From contig NZ_BJOG01000005.1 of NCBI RefSeq assembly GCF_006540085.1, positions 124,001 through 188,000 on the forward strand: a stretch of 64,000 bases of DNA. Reading direction: 5' to 3'. Each line of letters opens with the position of its first letter. Position 1 is the stretch's first letter. Below the pieces are notes generated by a model. It made no database searches and was not told the DNA's origin. It worked only from the letters and a program-made list of their open reading frames with translations. Below, one piece after another: positions 34,008-41,943 of the stretch. The translations under genes and the position numbers were made by a program. This DNA comes from Microbacterium oxydans. GTDB taxonomy: Bacteria; Actinomycetota; Actinomycetes; Actinomycetales; Microbacteriaceae.

Positions 34008-34045
34008 AACAGAAGTCCCGCCCCCGAATCCGCAGAGGATCCACG

Positions 34046-34588
34046 ATGCCCCGACCTCCGCTCGCCCGCGAGAAGGTGCTCGACGCCTTCGAAGCGATCC
34101 TCATCGAAGACGGCGAACGAGCCGCGACACTCGACGCCACGGCGAAAGCGGCCGGTGTGTCGAAGGGCGGCCTGCTCTATCACTTCGGCTCCAAGGACGA
34201 GCTCGAGGCCGGCCTCGTGGAACGGCTCGATCGCCTCACGACCATGGACCTCGAACGGATGGCCGCCGCGGAGGAAGGTCCCGTCGCCTACTACGTGCGC
34301 ACCTCCGTGATGGAGGACGACGCACTCGATCGCGTGCTGATCGCGACGACGCGCCTCGCCCAGGGCGGGTCGATCCCCGCAGCGGACATGCTCCGCGACA
34401 CGAGGCGCCGCTGGGCGGAGACGATCCGCCCGCACGTGCGCGACAACGCGAGCCTCGATCTGGTGATGCTGGTGAGCGACGGACTCTACTTCAACAACTC
34501 GCTCGACGTGCACGGCCCCGAGCGACTCGTGCCCCGCAGCGATGAACTCGCGGAGCTGATCACCCTGGTTCTGAAGGCGACCGCCTGA
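34046..34588 (+). CDS. TetR-family transcriptional repressor
   Basis: 180 residues. The N-terminal helix-turn-helix has LARE(K)VLDAFEAILIEDGER, then ATLDATAKAAGVSKGGLLYH with HFGSKDELE, the canonical TetR pattern (residues 5-55). The ligand domain is short and helical (LDRLTTMDLERMAAAEEGPV onwards). It should repress itself and the divergent DHA2 exporter through the 16-base palindrome and be released by the exported compound. AGAGGA precedes the ATG. A strong terminator follows. Confidence 0.92.
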   Translation: MPRPPLAREKVLDAFEAILIEDGERAATLDATAKAAGVSKGGLLYHFGSKDELEAGLVERLDRLTTMDLERMAAAEEGPVAYYVRTSVMEDDALDRVLIATTRLAQGGSIPAADMLRDTRRRWAETIRPHVRDNASLDLVMLVSDGLYFNNSLDVHGPERLVPRSDELAELITLVLKATA

Positions 34589-34605
34589 GGATCACCGCAG
34601 ACACG

Positions 34606-34640
34606 AGAGAGGGCGGGAGCTTCACGCTCCCGCCCTCTCT
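34606..34640. terminator. Bidirectional terminator between tetR and serA
   Basis: AGAGAGGGCGGGAGC (34606-34620) pairs perfectly with GCTCCCGCCCTCTCT (34626-34640) around a TTCAC loop. It serves the convergent tetR and serA genes. Confidence 0.85.
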
Positions 34641-34654
34641 GCTGCGTCTGCCGA

Positions 34655-36259
34655 TCAGATCTCGGTGATCTCGATCTGACGGAACAGGTCGGCGTCGATG
34701 GCACCGCGCACGTCGTCGAGCAGCTCGTCCGAGACGGGCGAGTCGAGCGTCAGCACACTGAGCGCCTGGGCGCCTGCCGCCTGACGGGCGATCTGCATTC
34801 CGGCGATGTTGATGCCCGCCTCGCCGAACTTCTGGCCGTACACGGCGACGATGCCGGGGCGGTCGGTGTAGAGCATCACGACGTGGTGCTTCTCGATCGG
34901 CAGCTCGAGCCGGTGGTCGTTGATGCCGACGAGCTTCTCCGTCTGCTTCGGACCGGTGAGCGTGCCGGACACCGAGAGCTGAGTGCCGTCGGACAGCGCA
35001 CCGCTGAGAGTGATGACGTTGCGGTACTCGTCGCTCACATCGTCCTTGAGCAGCCGCACCGCGATCCCGCGCTGGTCGGCGAGGAGCGGAGCGTTGACGT
35101 AGGACACCGTCTCACTGACGATATTGGTGAACACGCCCTTGAGCGCGGCGAGCTTGAGCACGCTCACGTCGTAGTCGTTCAGCTCGCCGTGCACCTCGAC
35201 GTCGAGGCTGGTGAGAGGCGACGTCGCGAGCGCGGCGAAGATCTGGCCGAGCTTCTCGACGAGCGAGATGCCGGGACGCACGTAGGGGTCGATGACGCCG
35301 CCGGCCACGTTCACGGCGTCCGGGACGAGGTCACCGCCGAGGGCGAGGCGCACGGAACGAGCGACCGAGACGCCTGCCTTCTCCTGCGCCTCCTCGGTGC
35401 TCGCGCCGAGGTGGGGCGTGACGACCACGTTCGGGAGGTCGAGCAACGGACGAGCCGTGCCGCCCTCAGCGGGCGGCTCCGAGGTGAAGACGTCGAGACC
35501 GGCGCCCGCGATCTCCCCGGCGACGAGCGCCGCGTGCAGGGCCTCCTCGTCGATGAGGCCGCCACGGGCCACGTTCACCACGAACGCGGTCGGCTTCATC
35601 GCCGCGAACTGCTCGGCGCCGATCATGCCCGTCGTCTCCGGGGTCTTGGGCATGTGGATGGTCAGGAAGTCCGACTCGGCGACGAGTTCGTCGAGGGAGA
35701 GCAGCTGCACGCCGAGCTGCTGGGCGCGTGCAGAGGTGACGTAGGGGTCATAGGCGACGACACGCATGTCGAAGGCCGCGAGGCGCGCGGCGACGAGAGC
35801 ACCGATGCGACCGAGGCCGACGATGCCGACGGTCTTCTCGAAGAGCTCGGCTCCGGTGAAGGAGCTGCGCTTCCACGCTCCGGCGGAGAGAGAGGCATGC
35901 GCGGCAGGGATGCGGCGGGCGAGGCTCAGGATGTGGCCGACCGTGAGCTCGGCGGCCGAGACGATGTTCGAGGTCGGGGCGTTGACGACCATGACCCCGG
36001 CAGCCGTGGCCGCCTTGATGTCGACGTTGTCGAGGCCCACGCCGGCGCGGGCGACGACCTTGAGCTTCGGCGCGTGGCTCAGCGCCTCCTCGTCGATGCG
36101 CGTGGCCGAGCGGACCAGCACGGCGTCGGCGTCGGCGAGTGCGGCGAACAGCGCCTCGCGGTCGGTGCCGTCGACGTCGCGGACGTCGAAGTCGGGACCG
36201 AGAGCGTCGATCGTGGCGGGAGAGAGTACTTCGGCGATGAGCACGACAGGCTTCGGCAC
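34655..36259 (-). CDS. serA: D-3-Phosphoglycerate dehydrogenase
   Basis: 534 residues, the long form with three domains. Substrate and NAD-binding domains span residues 1-310: LKVVARAGVGLDNVDIKAAT near 70, TVGIVGLGRIGALVAARLAA (Rossmann glycines) near 145, VARGGLIDEEAL near 235 and VVTPHLGASTEEAQEKAG near 280 (catalytic His). An intervening ASB domain covers 320-450, and a C-terminal ACT domain 455-534 (HHVVMLYTDRPGIVAVYGQK). It makes 3-phosphohydroxypyruvate in serine synthesis, and the ACT domain allows serine feedback. GTG 36259 follows AAGGAT. Confidence 0.96.
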   Translation of the reverse strand: MPKPVVLIAEVLSPATIDALGPDFDVRDVDGTDREALFAALADADAVLVRSATRIDEEALSHAPKLKVVARAGVGLDNVDIKAATAAGVMVVNAPTSNIVSAAELTVGHILSLARRIPAAHASLSAGAWKRSSFTGAELFEKTVGIVGLGRIGALVAARLAAFDMRVVAYDPYVTSARAQQLGVQLLSLDELVAESDFLTIHMPKTPETTGMIGAEQFAAMKPTAFVVNVARGGLIDEEALHAALVAGEIAGAGLDVFTSEPPAEGGTARPLLDLPNVVVTPHLGASTEEAQEKAGVSVARSVRLALGGDLVPDAVNVAGGVIDPYVRPGISLVEKLGQIFAALATSPLTSLDVEVHGELNDYDVSVLKLAALKGVFTNIVSETVSYVNAPLLADQRGIAVRLLKDDVSDEYRNVITLSGALSDGTQLSVSGTLTGPKQTEKLVGINDHRLELPIEKHHVVMLYTDRPGIVAVYGQKFGEAGINIAGMQIARQAAGAQALSVLTLDSPVSDELLDDVRGAIDADLFRQIEITEI

Positions 36260-36326
36260 AGTGGATCCTTCGGGGCAGCGCGGCAGGGGCCGATGCGCCG
36301 CACACCATGGGGGCGCGATCGCCACA

Positions 36327-36332
36327 ACTCTA
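36327..36332 (-). promoter_or_regulatory. -10 box of serA
   Basis: TAGAGT on the minus strand, about 68 bases before the serA GTG. It lies directly downstream of a hairpin (36334-36354) that ends the preceding operon. Confidence 0.3.
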
Positions 36333-36333
36333 C

Positions 36334-36354
36334 CGGAGCGCCGACAGCGCTCCG
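36334..36354 (-). terminator. Hairpin terminator of the 36.4-37.2 kb membrane-protein pair
   Basis: CGGAGCGC and GCGCTCCG form an 8-bp perfect stem with a 5-base loop, 29 bases past the stop at 36383. On the minus strand the following bases (GGTAGAGTTGTGG) are only mildly T-rich. Confidence 0.45.
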
Positions 36355-36382
36355 TGCCGTGTGACGCGTCTCGACGGGCGGC

Positions 36383-36718
36383 TCAGGCGCTCGGCATCGT
36401 GAGGCTCAGCGCGATCAGACTCATCCAGAACACGGCGACGACACCGAGTCCGGCGAGGAAGACGAGGGCGAGCTCGCCCACCGTGCGACGCCGTCCGATG
36501 ACATACGCGAAGGCGAACACGATCGCGGGGAAGACGACTCCGAACAGCAGGGTCGCCCAACCTCCCCCGGTCAGCCCCGTCTGAGCCATCGCGATCAGGT
36601 GCGCCACGGCGTTCCACACGGCGTAGGCGTAGAAGAGTCCGGCCAGTCCGGTGACGAGCCCGATGAGCCAGCGGGGAGAACCCGCCGACGTCGATGTTCC
36701 GACCGCGGAAGCCATCAT
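36383..36718 (-). CDS. Small membrane protein of unknown function
   Basis: 111 residues, three hydrophobic helices (about 18-40, 53-75 and 82-105). No family recognised. Adjacent starts MM at 36718 and 36715; the first overlaps the upstream stop codon (ATGA). It forms a coupled pair with the following larger membrane protein, transcribed away from the 37.3 kb gene. The two probably form a complex or act at the same membrane site. Confidence 0.72.
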   Translation of the reverse strand: MMASAVGTSTSAGSPRWLIGLVTGLAGLFYAYAVWNAVAHLIAMAQTGLTGGGWATLLFGVVFPAIVFAFAYVIGRRRTVGELALVFLAGLGVVAVFWMSLIALSLTMPSA

Positions 36719-37233
36719 GATCCGATCACCCCCACGGTGACGAACGGCCAGGGAACGAGCAGGACGACGCCGGCGAGCAGCACGGCGACGCGGATCCAGC
36801 CTGCCTTCCCCCGCGTGAGCACCCAGCTCGCGAGGAACCAGAGGGCCGGGGCGGCGATCGCGAGGAAGAACCACGGGAGGAACATCACATCGGAGACCAG
36901 GAACGACGCGAGGGGCTGCAGCCGCAGTCCGCCGACGATCCAGCCGATCGTGTAGAGGAGATAGATGCCCCCGACGATCCCGACGAGCAGCAGCATCGGC
37001 GTGCTCAGGCCCGCCTGCTCCTCGACAGCCGCCTGCTCCTCGACAGCCGCCTGTTCCTCTGCCGGCACCTGCTCGACCGCTGGCGCCTGTTCGGCGGTGC
37101 CGCCTTCCTCGATCGTCCCCACCTCGTCGCTCCCCCGTCCGACGGCCTTCCAGCCGCGCGGTAGGGCGCGCTCCTTGGGGTTCGAGGCCTCGTCGCCGTC
37201 CCAGCTGAGGGCGTCGTCGGAATCGGAAGTCAT
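36715..37233 (-). CDS. Membrane protein with acidic Gln/Glu-Ala repeats
   Basis: 172 residues. The cytosolic N-terminus (1-80) is acidic and ends in the repeat AAVEEQ (EEQAAVEEQAAVEEQAG), which could form a short coiled coil. Three or four helices follow (about 80-105, 118-140 and 148-168). No domain is recognised. The 18-base DNA repeats behind the repeat are at 37013-37048. The start is probably leaderless (TACGCT, six bases, ATG) and shares an 18-base upstream element with the STAND gene at 13.9 kb. Confidence 0.75.
   Translation of the reverse strand: MTSDSDDALSWDGDEASNPKERALPRGWKAVGRGSDEVGTIEEGGTAEQAPAVEQVPAEEQAAVEEQAAVEEQAGLSTPMLLLVGIVGGIYLLYTIGWIVGGLRLQPLASFLVSDVMFLPWFFLAIAAPALWFLASWVLTRGKAGWIRVAVLLAGVVLLVPWPFVTVGVIGS
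37013..37048. repeat. 18-bp tandem direct repeat coding for AAVEEQ
   Basis: GCCTGCTCCTCGACAGCC occurs twice in tandem (37013-37030 and 37031-37048), with a partial third copy after. It sits inside the coding sequence and changes the length of the acidic repeat in multiples of six residues. Confidence 0.85.
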
Positions 37234-37239
37234 GTCCCC

Positions 37240-37257
37240 AGCGTAGGACACGCGGTC
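37240..37257 (-). promoter_or_regulatory. Leaderless promoter of the 37.2 kb membrane-protein gene, shared 18-base element
   Basis: TACGCT (37240-37245 on the minus strand) ends six bases before the ATG at 37233. The 18 bases ending in it, GACCGCGTGTCCTACGCT, match those at 13881-13898 except for one base. Confidence 0.5.
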
Positions 37258-37318
37258 CACTAGGATCGGGGTTGCCTCGAGCCGGAACGGCGGGCATCGG
37301 ACGTTATGGGGGATCATC

Positions 37319-38287
37319 GTGGCCGACAACGACAAGACGGAAGCCAGCAGCGGATCGACACCCGCAGGCTCTGCACCCGCCACCTCTCGATCCACCACCT
37401 CGACTCCCGAGCCGCCCGCCGGCTGGGTCCCGACTCCGGAAGCCAAGGCGAAGGCCACGCGGTTCCGTTGGATCGCCGGCATCCTCTGGGCGGTCGCGAT
37501 CATCGGCGAAGGCGTCGGCATCTTCTGGCTCCTGCGTCAGCGGGTCTTCGTCGGCGAGGACGGCACTCTGGTGCGCGACCCCGACACCGGACTGCTGGAG
37601 GAGCAGGGCGTCACGGCGACCTTCCCGCAGTGGGCGTTCATCACACTCCTCGTGCTGCTCGTGATCATCGCTGCTCTGTCCATCACCGGTTCCGTGCTCT
37701 GGAAGAAGGCCAACCGCCTCGACCCGGCCCGTAGAGCGGACAAGACACGATTCTTCGTACAGAACCAGCTCGGGGCCATCATCGCCGTGGTCGCCTTCCT
37801 CCCGCTCGTCATCCTGATCTTCCTCAACAAGGACATGGACAAGGGCCAGAAGGCCACAGCCGGGATCGTCGGCGTCGTGCTCGCCGCCCTCGCGGTGTTC
37901 ATCGGCGCCGACTTCAACCCGCCGTCCGTCGAGCAGTACACGGCCGACCAGTCGGCCGTGATCCAGCTCCTCGGAAAGGACGAGGTCGTCTGGGTCGACG
38001 GTGGCAAGGTCTACCACGTCTGCGACGAGGTGCCCGCGATCCAGACGGGGAGCGAGATCCGCACCGGTACGACCGCACAGGCCGTCGAGGCCGGGAAGAT
38101 CCGCCTCACCCTGCAGTTCGGCTCCGAGCTGCGAGCCTGCGGTCTCCCGGTGCCGGAGAACGATGAGGAGATCACCGAGGCTCTGCGCGCGATCCAGGCG
38201 GGCCAGGTCGACACGGTCCTCCCCGCACCGGTGTGGGCCGACCCCGCAGAGGCACCCATCGTGGTCGAGGAGGCATCGGCGCCGTGA
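37319..38287 (+). CDS. Unrecognised four-helix membrane protein with C-terminal soluble domain
   Basis: 322 residues from GTG 37319 (GGGGGAT six bases upstream). The first 45 residues are Ser/Thr/Pro-rich (GSTPAGSAPATSRSTTSTPE). Membrane helices lie near 48-70, 105-128, 150-175 and 180-200. A soluble domain from about 205 to 322 contains two cysteines (YHVCDE, ELRACGLP) and ends in a Pro/Ala-rich tail (PAPVWADPAEAPIVVEE). Likely topology puts the C-terminal domain outside. I recognise no family. It is divergent from the 37.2 kb membrane pair and 13 bases short of the convergent gntR gene's end. Confidence 0.75.
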   Translation: MADNDKTEASSGSTPAGSAPATSRSTTSTPEPPAGWVPTPEAKAKATRFRWIAGILWAVAIIGEGVGIFWLLRQRVFVGEDGTLVRDPDTGLLEEQGVTATFPQWAFITLLVLLVIIAALSITGSVLWKKANRLDPARRADKTRFFVQNQLGAIIAVVAFLPLVILIFLNKDMDKGQKATAGIVGVVLAALAVFIGADFNPPSVEQYTADQSAVIQLLGKDEVVWVDGGKVYHVCDEVPAIQTGSEIRTGTTAQAVEAGKIRLTLQFGSELRACGLPVPENDEEITEALRAIQAGQVDTVLPAPVWADPAEAPIVVEEASAP

Positions 38288-38300
38288 CGCCCGCTCGACG

Positions 38301-38963
38301 CTAGTCCGCGTCGAGCGCTTCCACGAGCCGATCCTCCGCTGACGACAGATGGGCTTCGAGGAGGGCGGCCGCCCGCTCCCCGTCCCCTGACGCCACGGCA
38401 TCGAGGATGTCGGCGTGCTGCGCGGCGATGTCCGCGGCATCGAGAAGACGGCGGCCCTGCACCTGCGCCATGCACAGCCGCACCTCGTCGAGGACGCTGC
38501 GGTACATGCGGCCCGTACGCTCGCTGTCGAGCGCGTCGATGAGGGCCGTGTGGAAGCGCAGGTCGGGAGCGACGGTCGCAGGGTCGGGGCCCCCGGGCAT
38601 CGCCATGATCTCCGCGTTCGCCGCGAGGGCCGCGGCAGGAACGTTCTTCGACGCGGCGAGTTCGCGAAGCGCCGCACTCTCCAGGCGGGTTCTGGTGCGA
38701 TACACGTCGCGCACGGTCACGGAGTCGATGTCGACGACGCGCGCGCTCCGGTGCGCGGTGCGCACGAGCAGGCCGCTGGCGACGAGCTGCTCGATCGCCG
38801 CCTTCGCGCTCGGACGTGCGACTCCGAAGCTCTGCGACACCGCGGCCTCGGTGATCGGGGAGCCGGAGCGGATCGCACCGCTCAGGATGCGACCGCGCAG
38901 CTGCGCTGTCACGGCATCGACGACGCCGACGACTCCGAGCGGCGCTTCCGAGGTGGTGCTCAT
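38301..38963 (-). CDS. GntR-family (FadR/FCD subfamily) regulator
   Basis: 220 residues. The N-terminal winged helix (residues 10-75) shows LRGRILSGAIRSGSPITEAAV and SQSFGVARPSAKAAIEQL with LLVRTAHRSARVVDID. The C-terminal FCD helical domain (90-215) includes DLRFHTALIDALDSER and ADILDAVASGDGERAAALLE, with the metal/ligand-binding histidines partly visible. It is divergent from the D-lactate-dehydrogenase-type gene, with TTGTCTGACAA between them, a perfect match to the TNGTNNNACNA consensus of FadR-type regulators. It probably represses that gene and responds to a hydroxy acid such as lactate; the effector is inference. The start looks leaderless. Confidence 0.9.
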   Translation of the reverse strand: MSTTSEAPLGVVGVVDAVTAQLRGRILSGAIRSGSPITEAAVSQSFGVARPSAKAAIEQLVASGLLVRTAHRSARVVDIDSVTVRDVYRTRTRLESAALRELAASKNVPAAALAANAEIMAMPGGPDPATVAPDLRFHTALIDALDSERTGRMYRSVLDEVRLCMAQVQGRRLLDAADIAAQHADILDAVASGDGERAAALLEAHLSSAEDRLVEALDAD

Positions 38964-38969
38964 CCGGTC

Positions 38970-38975
38970 AGCCTA
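38970..38975 (-). promoter_or_regulatory. Leaderless -10 box of the gntR gene
   Basis: TAGGCT on the minus strand, six bases (GACCGG), then the ATG at 38963. Confidence 0.5.
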
Positions 38976-38995
38976 TCGAAGAGCCGCGCAGTCGG

Positions 38996-39001
38996 TACAC
39001 T
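38996..39001 (+). promoter_or_regulatory. -10 box of the D-lactate-dehydrogenase-type gene
   Basis: TACACT on the plus strand; the operator TTGTCTGACAA begins at its last base, so bound repressor would block the transcription start. Confidence 0.45.
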
Positions 39002-39011
39002 TGTCTGACAA
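39001..39011. promoter_or_regulatory. GntR/FadR-type operator
   Basis: TTGTCTGACAA, a perfect palindrome (TTGTC-T-GACAA) matching the FadR-subfamily consensus TNGTNNNACNA. It lies between the divergent gntR and lactate-dehydrogenase-type genes. Confidence 0.65.
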
Positions 39012-39036
39012 TCTCATGACGGAGCAGAGGAGCACC

Positions 39037-41871
39037 GTGAAGACCACCCTCGCCGAGCCGCTGGATCCTGCCCTGCTGGGGCCGACGACGCAGGTGCACG
39101 CACGCTCGATCGACCGTTTCGCCCGCGCGCACGACGCGTCCCACTACCTGCTGATCCCCGATGCCGTCCTCTCCCCCGCTGACGCGGAGGGTGTCGCTCG
39201 TGCCTTCGGAGCGGTCAGAGCTGCCGGTCGCACGATGACGTTCCGCTCCGGAGGCACCAGCCTGTCCGGTCAGAGCGTCAGCGGAGACATCCTGGTGGAC
39301 ACGCGCAGCGGCTTCCGCGACATCCGTGTCGAGGACGACGGCGCTGCGGTCCGGGTGGGTCCGGGTGCGACGGTGCGCCAGGTGAACACCAGGCTCGCGA
39401 GGTACCGCCGCAAGCTCGGCCCCGATCCGGCGAGTGAGATCGCGTGCACGATCGGCGGCGTCGTCGCCAACAACTCCAGCGGCATGGCGTGCGGTATCAC
39501 CGAGAACTCGTACCGGACGATCGAGTCGATGACGATCGTGCTTCCCAGCGGCACGATCCTCGACACCGGCCACCCGGATGCGAACGAGATGCTCCGCGCG
39601 GCGGAACCCGCCATCGCCGAGGGCCTGCTCTCCCTGCGGGAGCGTCTGCTGGCATCCCCCGAGCACGTCGCCTTCCTCCGTCAGCAGTTCTCGATGAAGA
39701 ACACGATGGGCTACGGGCTCAATGCACTGCTCGACTTCGATGATCCGGTGCGCATCCTGGAGCATCTCGTCATCGGATCCGAGGGCACGCTCGCCTTCGT
39801 GGCGGAAGCCCGCTTCCGCACGATCGAGGTGCTCCCCTCGATCGCGACCGGCCTCCTGGTCTTCGACACGCTGTCCGCCGCGATGACGGCTCTGCCTGAT
39901 CTCACGCGACTCGGTCTCGCCACGATCGAGCTGATGGACGCCGCCTCGCTGCGAGTCGCGCAGGGGCTGAGCGACGTGCCGGACGCCATCGCCGAGATCG
40001 AGGTGCAGGGACACGCCGCTCTGCTGGTCGAAGTCCATGCTCAGGACGCAGACACCCTCGTCGCGTCGAGCTCCGCCGCCCAGACGCACTTCGAAGCCCT
40101 CCCGCTCGCCGTCGCCCCGCGCCTCACCACGGATGCGGCCGAACGCGCCGCGCTGTGGCACGTGCGCAAGGGGCTCTACACGGCGGTCGCGGGCGCCCGA
40201 CCGTCCGGAACGACCGCCCTGCTGGAGGACATCGTGGTCCCGGTGCCGCGTCTCCTCCACACCTGCGAGCGCCTCATCGAGCTCTTCTCCGAGCACGGCT
40301 ACGAGGGCTCGGTCATCTTCGGACACGCCAAGGACGGCAACATCCACTTCCTCCTCAACGAGCGGTTCGACGATGCGGAAAGCGTCGCGCGCTATCGGCG
40401 CTTCACCGACGACCTCGTCGAGCTCGTGCTCTCGCAGCAGGGGTCGCTGAAGGCGGAGCACGGCACCGGTCGGATCATGGCGCCGTTCGTCCGCCGACAG
40501 TACGGCGACCAGCTCACCGACATGATGTGGGAGATCAAGAACCTCCTCGACCCGCACGGCATCCTGAACCCGGGCGTTGTGCTCTCCGACGACCCCGACT
40601 CCTACCTGCACGACCTCAAACGGGTGCCGACGGTGGAGAAGGAAGTCGACCGCTGCGTCGAGTGCGGGTACTGCGAGCCGACCTGTCCCAGCAAGAGCAT
40701 CACGCTCACGCCTCGACAGCGCATCGTGATCCGTCGCGATATGGCGTGGGCCGAGGAACAAGGCGACACCGAGCTGCTGCGCGATCTGCAGAAGGACTAC
40801 GACTACGACGGCGTGCAGACCTGCGCGGTCGACGGCATGTGCGGTGTGGCCTGCCCGGTCGACATCAACACGGGCGACCTGGTGCGTCGACTTCGCGCGG
40901 AGCAGTCGAACGCGATCGAGGGGGCCGTGTGGGGCACGGCGGCCAAGCACTGGGGTACGGTCACCCGCGCCGGCGGCGTCGCGCTCACCGTCGCGGACGC
41001 CCTCCCCGCCCCTCTGGTGCGCGGGGTCACGCACCTCGGCCGCGCGGTGCTGGGGGCCGACACCGTACCGCTGTACGACGGAGGACTCCCCCACGGCGGC
41101 TCGAAGCCACCGCGTCCGGAGGCGCCGACCGATGCGCAGGCCGTCTTCTTCGGCGCGTGCATCGGCACCATGTTCGGCGCGGAGGGCGACGGCGAGGGGT
41201 CACGGAATGCGCTGCGAGCGCTCCTGGACCGCGCGGGTATCCCCGTCGTGATCCCGGAGGAGAACGGCGGCCTCTGCTGCGGGACACCCTGGAAGTCGAA
41301 GGGGCATCTCGACGGCTATGCCCTGATGTCGGACCGGGTGCTCGATTCGCTGTGGGAGGCCAGTCGCGCGGGTGAGCTTCCCGTGGTGTGCGACGCGGCC
41401 TCCTGCACCGAGGGCCTGGACGTCATGCTCGCACAGGCCGTCGCGAAGAGCCCTCGATACGCCGGGCTGAGGATCGAGGATGCGACCACCTTCGTGGCAC
41501 GCGAAGTACTGCCGAAGCTGACCGTGCCCGCGAAGCTGCCCACCGTCGCCGTGCATCCGACATGCTCCACGACGGCGCTCGGAGCGACGGGAGCGTTGAC
41601 CGCGATCGCCGCCGCTGTCGCGGATGACGTGTTCGTTCCCGAGGGGTGGGGCTGCTGCGCATTCGCGGGCGACCGCGGCATGCTGCATCCGGAGCTCACC
41701 GCCAGCGCGACGGCACAGGAGTCCGCGGAGATCGCAGCGGCCGAGCGCGCCCAGGGCGGCTTCGACGCCTTCGTCTCGGCGAACCGCACCTGCGAGATCG
41801 GAATGTCCCGCGCCACCGGCCGGCCGTACCGTCACGTGATCGAGGTGCTCGAGGAGCTCACGCGGGGCTGA
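39037..41871 (+). CDS. D-lactate/D-2-hydroxyacid dehydrogenase-type FAD and Fe-S protein (Dld-II/YdiJ-like)
   Basis: 944 residues from GTG 39037 (AGAGGAG four bases upstream); an in-frame ATG at 39016 would add seven. Order of parts: FAD-binding PCMH domain (about 40-260; FRSGGTSLSGQSVSGDILVD, DPASEIACTIGGVVANNSSG), FAD C-terminal domain (to about 510; GHAKDGNIHFLLNE, KAEHGTGRIMAPF), two 4Fe-4S clusters (CVECGYCEPTCPSKS and CAVDGMCGVACPVD) near 540-620, then a cysteine-rich CCG domain (GGLCCGTPWKSKGH, GWGCCAFAGDRG). It oxidises a D-2-hydroxy acid, usually D-lactate, and passes electrons to the respiratory chain. The substrate is inferred. Confidence 0.88.
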   Translation: MKTTLAEPLDPALLGPTTQVHARSIDRFARAHDASHYLLIPDAVLSPADAEGVARAFGAVRAAGRTMTFRSGGTSLSGQSVSGDILVDTRSGFRDIRVEDDGAAVRVGPGATVRQVNTRLARYRRKLGPDPASEIACTIGGVVANNSSGMACGITENSYRTIESMTIVLPSGTILDTGHPDANEMLRAAEPAIAEGLLSLRERLLASPEHVAFLRQQFSMKNTMGYGLNALLDFDDPVRILEHLVIGSEGTLAFVAEARFRTIEVLPSIATGLLVFDTLSAAMTALPDLTRLGLATIELMDAASLRVAQGLSDVPDAIAEIEVQGHAALLVEVHAQDADTLVASSSAAQTHFEALPLAVAPRLTTDAAERAALWHVRKGLYTAVAGARPSGTTALLEDIVVPVPRLLHTCERLIELFSEHGYEGSVIFGHAKDGNIHFLLNERFDDAESVARYRRFTDDLVELVLSQQGSLKAEHGTGRIMAPFVRRQYGDQLTDMMWEIKNLLDPHGILNPGVVLSDDPDSYLHDLKRVPTVEKEVDRCVECGYCEPTCPSKSITLTPRQRIVIRRDMAWAEEQGDTELLRDLQKDYDYDGVQTCAVDGMCGVACPVDINTGDLVRRLRAEQSNAIEGAVWGTAAKHWGTVTRAGGVALTVADALPAPLVRGVTHLGRAVLGADTVPLYDGGLPHGGSKPPRPEAPTDAQAVFFGACIGTMFGAEGDGEGSRNALRALLDRAGIPVVIPEENGGLCCGTPWKSKGHLDGYALMSDRVLDSLWEASRAGELPVVCDAASCTEGLDVMLAQAVAKSPRYAGLRIEDATTFVAREVLPKLTVPAKLPTVAVHPTCSTTALGATGALTAIAAAVADDVFVPEGWGCCAFAGDRGMLHPELTASATAQESAEIAAAERAQGGFDAFVSANRTCEIGMSRATGRPYRHVIEVLEELTRG

Positions 41872-41888
41872 CACCGCGCGAAGACGCC

Positions 41889-41921
41889 GAGGGCCCTTCC
41901 GATGCCGTCGGAGGGGCCCTC
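41889..41921 (+). terminator. Hairpin after the D-lactate-dehydrogenase-type gene
   Basis: GAGGGCCCTTCCGA (41889-41902) pairs with TCGGAGGGGCCCTC (41908-41921), with one T-G pair. No T run follows, so termination strength is uncertain. It lies 18 bases after the stop and also between the convergent fucosidase gene end. Confidence 0.55.
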
Positions 41922-41943
41922 GTCTCGTCGCGAACCGTCCGTC

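Noticed and set aside
31147..34545. An 1132-codon plus-strand open frame.
   Set aside because: It lies opposite leuB, the DHA2 exporter and part of tetR, has a biased H/R/D/E/Q composition and no domain, and is a shadow of high-GC coding.
38407..39036. N-terminal extension of the D-lactate dehydrogenase-type protein.
   Set aside because: It runs antisense across the gntR gene; the FAD domain begins after the chosen start and the promoter lies between.
41889..41921. Regulatory RNA at the hairpin after the D-lactate dehydrogenase-type gene.
   Set aside because: A simple stem next to a stop codon is better explained as a terminator.
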